Assembly: GCF_014647515.1 (NCBI RefSeq)
Contig: NZ_BMPI01000006.1
Location: 8,763 to 72,474 of the forward strand
Length of the DNA stretch: 63,712 nt
Reading direction: 5' to 3'
DNA from: Dactylosporangium sucinum
Lineage (GTDB): Bacteria > Actinomycetota > Actinomycetes > Mycobacteriales > Micromonosporaceae
Each line of letters opens with the position of its first letter. Within the stretch, counting starts at the first letter, position 1. The translations under genes were made by a program, and so were the position numbers. Of the stretch, positions 42,980 through 51,083 are shown one piece after another. Under the pieces are notes generated by a model. That model was given only the letters and a program-made list of their open reading frames with translations, had not been told where the DNA came from and did not search any database.

Positions 42980-43039
42980 GTCACATCAAGCGTCAGAGCA
43001 AGCGTCACATCGAACGTCACATCGAGAGTGACATCAGGT
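42980..43039. repeat. Five 12-bp tandem units at the copper-protein gene end
   Basis: Units related to GTCACATCAAGC, phased at 42980, 42992, 43004, 43016 and 43028. The last two encode the C-terminal residues of the copper protein; the rest lie after its stop. Looks like replication slippage. Confidence 0.7.
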
Positions 43040-43430
43040 CCCGGCAGGCCTGCTCGGCGCGCCGGCACATCTCGGCGCAGATCCGGCAGTGCTGGTGCAT
43101 GGCCGCATGCTTGGTGCACTCGTCGGCGCAGGCCCGGCAGGCGGCGGCGCACGCCTCGAGCTGGGCCCGGATGACGGCGGCGTTCGCTCCCGTGTGCCTC
43201 GCGAGCATCCGCGCGGTCACGGCGCACACGTCCGCACAGTCGAGATCGAGACGGATGCATGTCGCCAGACGATCGACCATCTCCTCACCGAGGCACGCGT
43301 CGGCGCACGCGGTGCAGGTCTGGCCGCAGCTGGCGATGATGTCGATCGCGGTGGCGAGCGCGCTCCGGTCGACGTCGATGGGCTGTGGGTACGTTTCGAG
43401 CATCGGCATCGTGGTCGTCATGCCGGGCAT
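43017..43430 (-). CDS. Four-helix-bundle copper-binding/storage protein (Csp-like)
   Basis: 137 residues with 15 cysteines in CxxC/CxxxC spacing on predicted helices: CGQTCTACADAC, CADVC, CAAACRACADEC, CRICAEMC. This is the DUF326/Csp pattern, in which cysteines point into the bundle and hold many Cu(I) ions. No signal peptide, so cytosolic storage is implied. GAAGG lies seven bases before the ATG at 43430. No copper chaperone, CopA or CsoR gene is visible nearby. Confidence 0.85.
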   Translation of the reverse strand: MPGMTTTMPMLETYPQPIDVDRSALATAIDIIASCGQTCTACADACLGEEMVDRLATCIRLDLDCADVCAVTARMLARHTGANAAVIRAQLEACAAACRACADECTKHAAMHQHCRICAEMCRRAEQACRDLMSLSM

Positions 43431-43512
43431 CTACCCGCCTTCGGCGACCGTAAGCGGCCGGTAAGGGTCTGGCATCTGGCGACCCGGCCGGGCGATCGGT
43501 TCACTCGATGGC

Positions 43513-44154
43513 ATGAGACGTCGTGCGCTGATCGGCGCCGCAGTGGTGCTCGCGGTGGCGCTGGGATTCGGGCTGTACTGGTTCGCGCCGTGGCGCCTGC
43601 TGACCAATACGACGGTCAACGATGCGTTGACATCGACGTCGGCGACGCCCGGGAGCCCGAACGCGGGCGGGAACGGCCAGACGAACGGCAACAACGGCGC
43701 TGGCGGGAGCACGGCCGCAGGCGGGAGCACGGCCGAAGTCGGAAACGGAGCCGCCGGCGAGGCAGGGGCCGCGGGGGCGAGCGCCGCCGGGGCGGGCGCC
43801 GCGCCCGCCCTGGTCGCCGAGGGGGCATTCGTCGCGCACGAGCACCACACGAGCGGTACCGCCCGGATCATCCGGTTCCCCGACGGCACCCACCGTCTGG
43901 AGATCGCCGGCCTCGACACCTCCGACGGCCCCGACCTGCGCGTCTGGCTGACCGACCAGCCCGTCACGAACGACTGGAGCGTCTTCGACGACGGGCGATG
44001 GCTGGAACTGGGCAAGCTCAAGGGCAACAAGGGCGACCAGACGTACGCGATCCCCGCCTCGACCGATCTCCAGCAGTACCGAAGCGTCACCATCTGGTGC
44101 AAACGCTTCTCGGTGTCGTTCGGCGCGGCCCCGCTGGCGGCGCCGGGGAGGTAG
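43513..44154 (+). CDS. Membrane-anchored DM13-domain protein
   Basis: 213 residues. One N-terminal helix (about 5-27, possibly an uncleaved anchor), a long Gly/Ala/Asn/Ser-rich linker (about 38-98), then a DM13 domain: FVAHEHHTSGTARIIRFPDG, LDTSDGPDLRVWLTD, KGNKGDQTYAIPA and the terminal SVTIWCKRFSVSFGAAPL with the conserved cysteine. DM13 domains are thought to take part in redox or electron-transfer chemistry at the cell surface. Confidence 0.82.
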   Translation: MRRRALIGAAVVLAVALGFGLYWFAPWRLLTNTTVNDALTSTSATPGSPNAGGNGQTNGNNGAGGSTAAGGSTAEVGNGAAGEAGAAGASAAGAGAAPALVAEGAFVAHEHHTSGTARIIRFPDGTHRLEIAGLDTSDGPDLRVWLTDQPVTNDWSVFDDGRWLELGKLKGNKGDQTYAIPASTDLQQYRSVTIWCKRFSVSFGAAPLAAPGR

Positions 44155-44163
44155 CGTCCCGCC

Positions 44164-44502
44164 ATGGATCGCGATGAGATCCCGGCGGACTGGGCGCCCA
44201 ACAGCAACAGCGGCGCCGGACCGGCGGCGAGGACGCTGGGCATGCTCACCGGCCTGGCGCTCGTCGGGCTGGCCCTGGCCGAGCTGATGTACCGGGACTC
44301 GTTCGGCTCGCCCGAGGGGTTCGCGACCCTCGTCACGGACCTGTTCCTCCACCTGATGGCGGTCGTGGCCTTCGTACTCGGGCTGGCCACGGCCGCCGTC
44401 GCCGGGTACCACCACCACGTCGAGCGGGCCCGCTGGGCGCTCGTGATCACCGTCGGCGCGCTGCTCACCGTCGCCGGCATCGTCACGTGGTGGATCGTGT
44501 GA
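44164..44502 (+). CDS. Small three-helix membrane protein
   Basis: 112 residues. Helices at about 22-42, 58-80 and 88-110 (HLMAVVAFVLGLATAAVAGY). HHHVERA between the last two is a possible metal or interaction motif. Nine bases after the DM13 gene, so probably one transcript. No family recognised. Confidence 0.55.
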   Translation: MDRDEIPADWAPNSNSGAGPAARTLGMLTGLALVGLALAELMYRDSFGSPEGFATLVTDLFLHLMAVVAFVLGLATAAVAGYHHHVERARWALVITVGALLTVAGIVTWWIV

Positions 44503-44576
44503 ACGCCGAACCGTAGGAACCGAACCGCACCCCGGAAGCTCTCGAAGGTGCGCGCGCCGGTGACGATGCTGGCCGC

Positions 44577-45929
44577 GTGGTTTCGCTGCGGTTGCGCCCC
44601 GTGTGGGGCAAGGTGATCGGGTCGTCGCGTCGTGACGTGCTGCGCACGATGCGCCTGATAGCCCTGGTCACGCTCGTGGCGATCAATCTGGCGTCGATGA
44701 TCCAGGTCGGGACGCTCGACCGGCCGCCCGCAACGATCGCGAACGCGTGCGCGGCGTTGGCGTTCGTGACGATGCTGCGCGCGATCGAGTACGCGCGGCG
44801 GCGGCCGGTGCCGGTGTGGGTCGACGCCGCCGAATGCCTCGCGATGCTCGCCGTCGCGGTCGGGCTGGGCGACGAGCGCCCGCTGCTCGGACCGATCTTC
44901 CTGATGGTGCTGTACCGCGCGGCGACCAGCCCCGCCCTCCGCATGCTGCCGTTGGCGGCCGGCTACGTCGCGATGCTGATCGCCGCCACCGTCATCGAAC
45001 CGCGCATCACCGTCTTCCCGGCCACGCTGGTGATGCTGGCCGTCGTCACCGTGATGGTCTCGTGCCTGCGCGCGCTGGTGCTGCGCGTCCAGGAGCAGCA
45101 CCGCTCGCAGCGCGCGCTGCTCGACGCGGTACTGCGGAGACTGCCCTTCCCGGTCGTCGTCACCGACCCGGTCGGCGCCGTCATGATGGCCAACCCCGCC
45201 GCCGGCGACCTGCTCGGCTGGTCGCCCGGGTCCGGCACGCGCCTCGCCGACCTGCGGTTCGTCGGCCTCGACGGACGCCCGGTCGACCTCGCCGCCGTGG
45301 CCGGTGCCGAGGCGTCGGCGCTGGAGGTCCGGCTGCTGCGCCCCGGCGGTTCCAGCAGCGACATTCTGATCGAAACGGTACCGATGGGTGCCGAGGCCGA
45401 CGGCGCCGGCACGGTGTTCGCCCTGCTCGACGTCAGCGCCCAGCGGTCGTACGAGGAGTCCCTGCACCACGCCGCGTACCACGACGCGCTCACCGGGCTG
45501 CCGAACCGGGCCATGCTCTGGCAGCATCTGAACGCTTCCGTCGAGCCGTACTCGGTGCTCCTCGTCGACCTCGACGACTTCAAGGCGATCAACGACACCC
45601 ACGGGCACCGCGTCGGCGACGAGCTGCTCGCCGCGGTCGGCCACCGCCTGCGGGCGGCCGCCCACGGCCGCGCCGTCGTGGCCAGGCTGGGCGCCGACGA
45701 GTTCGCGGTGCTGTGCCCCGGCGCCGACCGCGCGGCGACGGAGCGCTCCGCGGCCGCCCTACTGGCGACGTTCGACCGCCCGTTCGACCTGTCGGGCAAG
45801 CGCGTGTTCGTGCGCGGCACCGTCGGATACGGCCTGTCGGCCGACGCCGCCGACCCGGACGAGGTGATGGCGGCGGCGGACGCGGCGATGCACCGCGGGA
45901 AGCCGCTGGCCCACCCGAGGGCCGCGTAG
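44577..45929 (+). CDS. PAS-GGDEF signalling protein with degenerate active site
   Basis: 450 residues. Five or six N-terminal helices (about 24-170), a PAS domain (about 190-290; FPVVVTDPVGAVMMANPAAG) and a GGDEF domain (about 295-445; YHDALTGLPNRAMLW, LVDLDDFKAINDTHGHRVGD). The active-site signature reads LGADEFAVL, so GGDEF has become GADEF. Such proteins may keep weak cyclase activity or act as GTP/c-di-GMP sensors. GTG start without a clear ribosome-binding site. Confidence 0.82.
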   Translation: MVSLRLRPVWGKVIGSSRRDVLRTMRLIALVTLVAINLASMIQVGTLDRPPATIANACAALAFVTMLRAIEYARRRPVPVWVDAAECLAMLAVAVGLGDERPLLGPIFLMVLYRAATSPALRMLPLAAGYVAMLIAATVIEPRITVFPATLVMLAVVTVMVSCLRALVLRVQEQHRSQRALLDAVLRRLPFPVVVTDPVGAVMMANPAAGDLLGWSPGSGTRLADLRFVGLDGRPVDLAAVAGAEASALEVRLLRPGGSSSDILIETVPMGAEADGAGTVFALLDVSAQRSYEESLHHAAYHDALTGLPNRAMLWQHLNASVEPYSVLLVDLDDFKAINDTHGHRVGDELLAAVGHRLRAAAHGRAVVARLGADEFAVLCPGADRAATERSAAALLATFDRPFDLSGKRVFVRGTVGYGLSADAADPDEVMAAADAAMHRGKPLAHPRAA

Positions 45930-45939
45930 CCTCGACAGC

Positions 45940-46575
45940 GTGATTCGGGTGGTCATTGCCGACGACCAGGCCATGGTGCGGGACGGGCTGCGGCGGATCC
46001 TCCAGGCGGCCGGGGACGTCGAGGTGGTCGGGGAGGCCGGGGACGGGGTCGAGGCCGTGGCGGTCGTTCGTGAGCTGCGGCCCGACGTCGCGCTTGTCGA
46101 CGTGCGGATGCCGCGCATGGACGGGCTCGCCGTCACCCGCGAGCTCGCCGGGTCGTCCACCCGGGTCGTCGTGGTGACCACGTTCGACCTCGACGAGTAC
46201 GTGTACCCCGCGCTGCGGCTCGGGGCCTCCGGGTTCCTGCTCAAGCGGTCCGGGCCCGCGCTGCTCGTCGCCGCCGTGCGGGCGGCCGTCGACGGGGACA
46301 GCCTCATCAGCCCGGAGGTCACCGTCCGGCTGCTCAAGCACGTCACCGGGCCGCGGCCGCCGCGGGCCGCCCTCGTGGAGCCCCTGACGGAGCGTGAGCT
46401 GGAGGTGGCCGCGCACGTGGGGGCCGGGCGGACCAATGCGGAGATCGCCGCCGAGCTGTTCATCTCGGCCGGGACGGTCAAGACGCACGTCGCGGCCATC
46501 CAGCGCAAGCTCGCCGTGCGCAACCGGGTCGGGATCGCCGTCTGGGCCTGGGACAGCGGGAACGTCGCGCCGTGA
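45940..46575 (+). CDS. NarL/FixJ-family response regulator
   Basis: 211 residues. Receiver domain with Asp8/Asp9, phospho-acceptor Asp54 (VALVDVRMPRMDG) and the conserved lysine near 104 (LLKRSGP). LuxR-type HTH at the C-terminus: LTERELEVAAHVGAGRTNAE, then SAGTVKTHVAAIQRKLAV. Ten bases after the GGDEF stop and overlapping the kinase gene by GTGA (46572-46575). Confidence 0.9.
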   Translation: MIRVVIADDQAMVRDGLRRILQAAGDVEVVGEAGDGVEAVAVVRELRPDVALVDVRMPRMDGLAVTRELAGSSTRVVVVTTFDLDEYVYPALRLGASGFLLKRSGPALLVAAVRAAVDGDSLISPEVTVRLLKHVTGPRPPRAALVEPLTERELEVAAHVGAGRTNAEIAAELFISAGTVKTHVAAIQRKLAVRNRVGIAVWAWDSGNVAP

Positions 46576-47681
46576 AGCCGTGGCGGTGGGTCGCCGTGGG
46601 GCTCGCGGTCCTGGTCGGGCTGTGCGCGGTCCCGCTCACCGGGTTGGCCGGGATCCTGCCGGCGGTGGCCGGCGTCGGGGCGGTCGTCGCCCTGATCGTG
46701 CCGCAACTCGCGCTGCCCGCGGCGGTCCTGTCACTCGCCGTCGATGGCGCCTATCAGGGTCCGCCGCAGCCGCCGGGGCTGTGGATGCCCGTCGAGTTCA
46801 CCGCGCTCGGCCTCCTGCTCGTGCTCGTCAGCCGCCGCGGCACCGTCCTGCAATCGATCCTCGTCGGTCTCGCCCTCACCCTGCTGCCGTTGCGGATGAC
46901 GCTGCACGTGCCCCGCAACCGGTTCGACGGGTCCGTGCTGCTCGTCGCCGCCGCGTTCGCGGTCGCGGTCGCCTGCGCGGGCCTCGGGCTGTATCTCAGA
47001 TACGGGGACGACAAGCGACGGCGGGCGGAGGGGGAGGCCCGCCGGGAGCAGCGGCTCGGGCTGGCCCGCGACCTGCACGACCTCGTCGCGCACGAGGTCA
47101 CCGCGATCGTCGTGCAGGCGCAGGCCGCGCAGCTCGAGCGCCGCGAGGACGCCGACAACGCCACCTACAGCAGGATCGAGGAGGCCGGGCAGCGCGCCCT
47201 CGACGCCATGGACCGGCTGGTGCGCACGATGCGCGGGTACGGGCTCGCGGACATCCCCGGTGTCGTCGCCCGGTTCGACGCGAGCGGCCCCACCCGCGCG
47301 ACCCTCGTCATGGACCCCGACGTGCGGATCGGCAGCGCCGCCGGTACCGCCGGGTATCACGTGGTCGTGGAGGCATTGACCAACGTGCGTCGGCACGCGC
47401 CGGACGCCGACACCGTCACCGTGACGCTCGATCGCGACGGGCGGCTCACGATCGTCGACAGCGGAAGCCCGCGAAAGGAAACGAGCAGAAACCTCCAATC
47501 GGAAACGAGCGAACGCCCCAACAAGGAGACGAGCCGCTCAAGAGTGGGTGGCAGCGGGCTGGCCGGGCTGCGCGAACGCGTGCCCGGGCTCGCCGCCGGG
47601 CCGTACCGGGGCGGGTGGCGCGTCACCTGCGATCTCTCCCGTTCGGCAGATGTGCCGGAGCGGCCGCCCGCCGACGCTTGA
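46572..47681 (+). CDS. NarL-type sensor histidine kinase with a repeat inserted in the ATP lid
   Basis: 369 residues. Four or five N-terminal helices (about 5-145), then HisKA_3: ARDLHDLVAHEVTAIVVQAQ with His169 as phospho-acceptor. HATPase_c has an N-box ALTNVRRHAPDA and a DSG G1 box; the G2 box GGSGLAGLRERV comes only after a 28-residue insert made of 24-bp DNA repeats. The ATP lid lies between these boxes, so activity may be altered. Overlaps the response regulator; the ABC exporter genes directly follow (ATPase start five bases after). Confidence 0.85.
   Translation: MKPWRWVAVGLAVLVGLCAVPLTGLAGILPAVAGVGAVVALIVPQLALPAAVLSLAVDGAYQGPPQPPGLWMPVEFTALGLLLVLVSRRGTVLQSILVGLALTLLPLRMTLHVPRNRFDGSVLLVAAAFAVAVACAGLGLYLRYGDDKRRRAEGEARREQRLGLARDLHDLVAHEVTAIVVQAQAAQLERREDADNATYSRIEEAGQRALDAMDRLVRTMRGYGLADIPGVVARFDASGPTRATLVMDPDVRIGSAAGTAGYHVVVEALTNVRRHAPDADTVTVTLDRDGRLTIVDSGSPRKETSRNLQSETSERPNKETSRSRVGGSGLAGLRERVPGLAAGPYRGGWRVTCDLSRSADVPERPPADA
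47477..47548 (+). repeat. Three 24-bp tandem units inside the kinase gene
   Basis: GGAAACGAGC starts at 47477 and 47501, GGAGACGAGC at 47525; each unit encodes eight residues (ETSRNLQS, ETSERPNK, ETSRSRVG). Lower GC than the surroundings, and in frame. Confidence 0.8.
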
Positions 47682-47685
47682 GCGC

Positions 47686-48534
47686 ATGCTCGAACTGCTC
47701 GACATCACGAAGGTCTACAGGGGATCGAAGCGCGCCGTCGACGGCCTCACCCTGCGGCTCGGGCCGGGGCTGCTCGGCCTGCTCGGGCCGAACGGCGCCG
47801 GCAAGTCGTCGCTGCTGCGCATCGCGGCGACGGTCACCCGGCCGACCAGCGGCCAGGTCCGGTTCGAGGGCGCCGACGCGGTCGCCCGCCCGGGCGGGCT
47901 GCGCCGCGCGCTCGGCTACCTGCCGCAGGACTTCGGCATCTATCCGAACCTCAATGCGCGCGAGTTCCTCGGGTACCTCGCCGCGGTGAAGGGCCTGTCC
48001 GCCCGCTCGGCCCGCACGCGCATCGACGAACTGCTCGAACTGGTCAACCTCACGCACGCGGCGAAGCGCCCGCTCGGCGGCTACTCGGGCGGCATGCTGC
48101 GCCGGGTCGGCATCGCGCAGACGCTGCTGGCCGACCCGCGCGTCGTGATCGTCGACGAGCCGACCGCCGGCCTCGACCCGGAGGAGCGGGTCCGGTTCCG
48201 CAACCTGCTCAGCGACCTCGCCGCCGACCGGGTGGTGCTGCTGTCGACGCACATCGTGGCCGACGTCGAGTCGGTGGCGGGCCGGATCGCGGTGGTCAAG
48301 GACGGCCGGTTGCGGTTCGCCGGCACGCCCGACGAGCTGCTGCGCACGGTGGACGGTCACGTTTGGGAGGCGGTGGTACCGCCGGAGACCGAGGTCCGGT
48401 TCCTCACCACCCGGCGGATCCGGGTGCCCGGCGGCATCCGGGTGCGGATGCTCGCCACCGCGCCACCGCTGCCCGGCGCCGTGGCGGTCGCGCCGGACCT
48501 GGAGGACGCCTACCTGGCGGCGGTGCACCGATGA
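47686..48534 (+). CDS. ABC transporter ATPase (ABC-2 exporter type)
   Basis: 282 residues. Walker A GPNGAGKSS (near 33-41), Q-loop LGYLPQDFGIYPNLNAREFL, signature YSGGMLRRVGIAQ (SGGM variant), Walker B VVIVDEPTAGLDP, H-loop LLSTHIVADVES. C-terminal 70 residues form a regulatory or interaction tail with RIRVPGGIRVR. Works with the following permease; ATGA overlap. Lies directly after the two-component pair, which probably regulates it or is regulated by its substrate, as in bacitracin/lantibiotic modules. Confidence 0.88.
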   Translation: MLELLDITKVYRGSKRAVDGLTLRLGPGLLGLLGPNGAGKSSLLRIAATVTRPTSGQVRFEGADAVARPGGLRRALGYLPQDFGIYPNLNAREFLGYLAAVKGLSARSARTRIDELLELVNLTHAAKRPLGGYSGGMLRRVGIAQTLLADPRVVIVDEPTAGLDPEERVRFRNLLSDLAADRVVLLSTHIVADVESVAGRIAVVKDGRLRFAGTPDELLRTVDGHVWEAVVPPETEVRFLTTRRIRVPGGIRVRMLATAPPLPGAVAVAPDLEDAYLAAVHR

Positions 48535-50096
48535 GCGCGGCACGGCCGGTGCGCGCGACGTCGCCAGGGCCCGCGACATCGCCAGGGCCCGCGACATCGC
48601 CAGGGCCTGCGGCGGCGCCAGGGCGCGTGACGTCGCCAGAGCGCGCGGCGTGGCCGGTGCGCGCGGCGTGGCCGGTGCGCGCGGCTTGGGGCCTGGCAGT
48701 CGCGGACTTCCGCGAGCGGACGCGGCGCCCGGGGTACCTCCTGATGCTCCTGTCGGCGATCGGCCTGGGCTGGCTCGCGGTGCCGGCCGCCGACGCCCAC
48801 TGGGTGGTGCTCGACGCCGGCGGGCGGCGGGGCATCTACACCGGCGCGTACGTCGGGCTGGTCACGGCCCTGACCAGCGCGCTCTGGCTGACGTTCGTGG
48901 GCTTCTACCTCGTCCGGGACGCGGTCGCACGGGACGAGCGCACGGGCGTCGGCCACCTGCTGGCGTCGACACCGCTGCGCACACCCGTCTATCTCGCCGG
49001 CAAGTTCCTCGGCAACGTGCTGCTCCTGGCATCGATGGCCGCCACCCTCGCCGCGACGGCCCTCGCACTGCAGCAGCTGCGTGGCGAGGAACGGGCGCTC
49101 GACCTGCCCGGCCTGCTCACCCCGTACCTCTGCATCGCGCTGCCCATGCTGGCCGTGACCGCGGCGGCCGCCGTGCTGTTCGAAACGACGCCGGTCCTGC
49201 GCGGCGGCCTGGGCAACAGCCTGTGGTTCTTCGTGTGGATGGTCGGCGCGGTGGGCGGCCAGTCCCCGTCGGCCCCGCTCGGCGGCGTCGGCCTGCCGCA
49301 CCTGCCGACCCTGTCGGGCGGCGGGTTCAGCCTGGGACTGACCTATGTGGACACTCCGTTGCAGACGTTCGAGTGGCCCGGCCTTCCTGCGCAGCCGGCG
49401 TACATCGGAGGCCGCGCGATCGTGTTCGTTCTCGCCGTCGCCGTTGCGCTTCTGCCGGCGCTGTGGTTCCACCGCTTCGACCGCCCGGTGTCGTCCCGCG
49501 CCGGTGACGTCCCGGCGCCGCACGCTGTCTACCGCGGACTCCCGCGGACGCCGCCGTCGTACGGGTTCGGCTTCCTGCGGCTGTTCGCGGGCGAACTGCG
49601 CATCCTGCTGCAGGGCACGCCCTGGTGGTGGTGGCTGGGCGCGGCGGTGCTGTTCTGGCTGCCCCTCGCCGTGCCGCCCGGGGTGGCGCTGGCCGCGATC
49701 TGGGTCTGGCCGATCCTGCTCTGGTCGCGGCTGGGCACCCGGACGACGACGTTCCTGGCGGCGTACCCGTCCCCGCACGCCCGCCTGCTCGCCTCCTGGG
49801 CGGCGGGGGCCGCGCTGACGGCCGCCCTCGGCGCGCTGGCGTCCTGGCAGCTGCCGCTGCCGTTCGCGGCGTCGTCGCTGTTCGTCCCGGCGCTGGCGCT
49901 GCTGCTCGGCGCGCTGACCGGCACGGCCCGGACGTTCCAGGCGCTGTACACGATCTGGTGGTACCTGATCATCAACGACGTCGTATCGCTGAACTTCATG
50001 ACCGGCGGCCTGCCGCCGTGGCTGGTCGGGTCAGCCGCCCTGGGCTGTCTCGTCACGGTCCTGTCCGTGACCGCCGTCCGCCACGCCCGCCGCTAG
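48531..50096 (+). CDS. ABC-2 type permease with N-terminal hexapeptide repeat
   Basis: 521 residues. Residues 3-50 are a repeat of TSPGPA-like and AWPVRA hexapeptides, then about ten helices in two bundles (about 60-260 and 285-515). Conserved segments include FVGFYLVRDAVARDERTGVG and LRLFAGELRILL. Partner of the upstream ATPase. Its last 86 bases have a degenerate duplicate 210 bases further on. Confidence 0.8.
   Translation: MSAARPVRATSPGPATSPGPATSPGPAAAPGRVTSPERAAWPVRAAWPVRAAWGLAVADFRERTRRPGYLLMLLSAIGLGWLAVPAADAHWVVLDAGGRRGIYTGAYVGLVTALTSALWLTFVGFYLVRDAVARDERTGVGHLLASTPLRTPVYLAGKFLGNVLLLASMAATLAATALALQQLRGEERALDLPGLLTPYLCIALPMLAVTAAAAVLFETTPVLRGGLGNSLWFFVWMVGAVGGQSPSAPLGGVGLPHLPTLSGGGFSLGLTYVDTPLQTFEWPGLPAQPAYIGGRAIVFVLAVAVALLPALWFHRFDRPVSSRAGDVPAPHAVYRGLPRTPPSYGFGFLRLFAGELRILLQGTPWWWWLGAAVLFWLPLAVPPGVALAAIWVWPILLWSRLGTRTTTFLAAYPSPHARLLASWAAGAALTAALGALASWQLPLPFAASSLFVPALALLLGALTGTARTFQALYTIWWYLIINDVVSLNFMTGGLPPWLVGSAALGCLVTVLSVTAVRHARR
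48537..48680 (+). repeat. Eight 18-bp tandem units at the permease start
   Basis: Phased from 48537. Units 2-4 are GCGACRTCGCCAGGGCCY; units 7 and 8 are identical GCGGCGTGGCCGGTGCGC. Translated as six-residue repeats on the cytosolic N-terminus. Confidence 0.8.
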
Positions 50097-50642
50097 GGAG
50101 TTGACGACGGACCGGCTCGTGGCCGCAGCGCGAACGACCTCCCGCCGCGCGAGCCGGTCCTCCGCCCGAGGGGTGCGTCGGGGCGTGGACGACCGGCGCT
50201 GACGCTTCGTGACCGGCGGCCCGCCGCCGTGGCTGGCCGGGTCGGCCACCCGGGCTGCCCGGCCACGGTCCGCACTGTGACCGCCGTCCGCCGACAGGGC
50301 CTTCACGGCTTCGAGGCCGTCCTTGAGGCCCCCGCCGGTGAGCCCCCGGTACATCTTGATCGCCTGGACCCGGTAGCCGGCCCGATCGAGCGTGCGGACC
50401 GACTCGATGCTCGGCGGCAGGGTCTCCCAGAGCGGGCGTTCGCGCTCGTGGCGCGGCCAGAAGGTGTCGCGCCACGTCGCTCCGGACGCCTTGCGCAGGA
50501 CCCAGCACATGACGAGCCCGGCGCCGAAGGTGGCCGCCGCCTCGCCGGCGGAGATCCTTCCGGGGATGAGGCCGAGGACCGCGATCGCCGCCGCGCCGAT
50601 CCGGAACTGGTGGGCGAACACGCGAAGTCCCGGCCGGTCCAC
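50031..50642 (-). CDS. Membrane protein with L7/L12-like C-terminal domain, 3' extended
   Basis: 203 residues. One or two helices near the start (QFRIGAAAIAVLGLIPG, FGAGLVMCWVLR), a linker, and YRVQAIKMYRGLTGGGLKDG-LEAVKAL, which is the ribosomal L7/L12 C-terminal fold signature seen in small DUF proteins. Homologues would end near base 50290, after VKAL. Here the frame runs on for about 85 residues, through a duplicated copy of permease sequence and antisense into the permease itself. The extra residues are probably not functional. GTG start at 50642, divergent from DUF2267. Confidence 0.6.
   Translation of the reverse strand: MDRPGLRVFAHQFRIGAAAIAVLGLIPGRISAGEAAATFGAGLVMCWVLRKASGATWRDTFWPRHERERPLWETLPPSIESVRTLDRAGYRVQAIKMYRGLTGGGLKDGLEAVKALSADGGHSADRGRAARVADPASHGGGPPVTKRQRRSSTPRRTPRAEDRLARREVVRAAATSRSVVNSLAAGVADGGHGQDRDETAQGG
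50109..50160. terminator. 11-bp inverted repeat after the ABC-2 permease
   Basis: GGACCGGCTCG and CGAGCCGGTCC with a 30-base loop, 13 bases beyond the permease stop. Weak terminator candidate. Confidence 0.4.
50208..50293 (+). repeat. Degenerate duplicate of the permease 3' end
   Basis: Matches 49998-50083 colinearly without gaps, roughly four bases in five identical (shared runs such as GACCGGCGGC and GTGACCGCCGTCCGCC). Offset 210 bases. It now lies inside the leftward L7/L12-like frame. Confidence 0.75.
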
Positions 50643-50705
50643 GAGGCGAGTATCACCCCGGCGGTGCGGGGGCGGGAGCCCGTGGAAGCCGGGAGGCTGG
50701 ACGGC

Positions 50706-51083
50706 GTGGACGACAGGACGTTCGCGGCGCTGGTCGCCGAGCAGGCGGGGCTGGCCAAGGAGGAGGCCCTGGACCTCATCCGGGCCACGCTCGAGCAGCT
50801 CGGCGGGCAGCTCAGCGGCGGCGAGAGCCGGGAGCTGGCGCTCGACCTGCCCATCGAGCTGGCCGGGCACGTGACCCAGCACGACGGGCAGGCCCACCCC
50901 GAGCCGCTGCGGAACTTCACCCGGCACCTGCGCGAGCGCACCGGGCTCAACCAGGACGAGGTCACCCGCGGGCTGCGGGTCGTCCTCGCGACGCTCAGCG
51001 GGCTGCCGGACAGCGCGCGGGTGCAGCACGCGCTGGGCCAGCTGCCCGCCGAGTACCGCGAGCTCGCCCGAACGGGCGCCTAG
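50706..51083 (+). CDS. DUF2267 protein
   Basis: 125 residues. FAALVAEQAGLAKEEALDLI starts a helical domain; TLEQLGGQLSGGESRELALDLP is the typical DUF2267 segment, and the second half repeats the pattern (RNFTRHLRERTGLNQDEVTR). Usually soluble and of unknown function, often with stress proteins. GTG at 50706; a GTG at 50682 would add eight residues. Stop overlaps the convergent oxidase by four bases. Confidence 0.8.
   Translation: MDDRTFAALVAEQAGLAKEEALDLIRATLEQLGGQLSGGESRELALDLPIELAGHVTQHDGQAHPEPLRNFTRHLRERTGLNQDEVTRGLRVVLATLSGLPDSARVQHALGQLPAEYRELARTGA

Noticed and set aside
42980..43039. Possible CRISPR-like repeat
   Set aside because: Units are contiguous 12-bp tandem copies without spacers. 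No CRISPR array was seen anywhere in the window.
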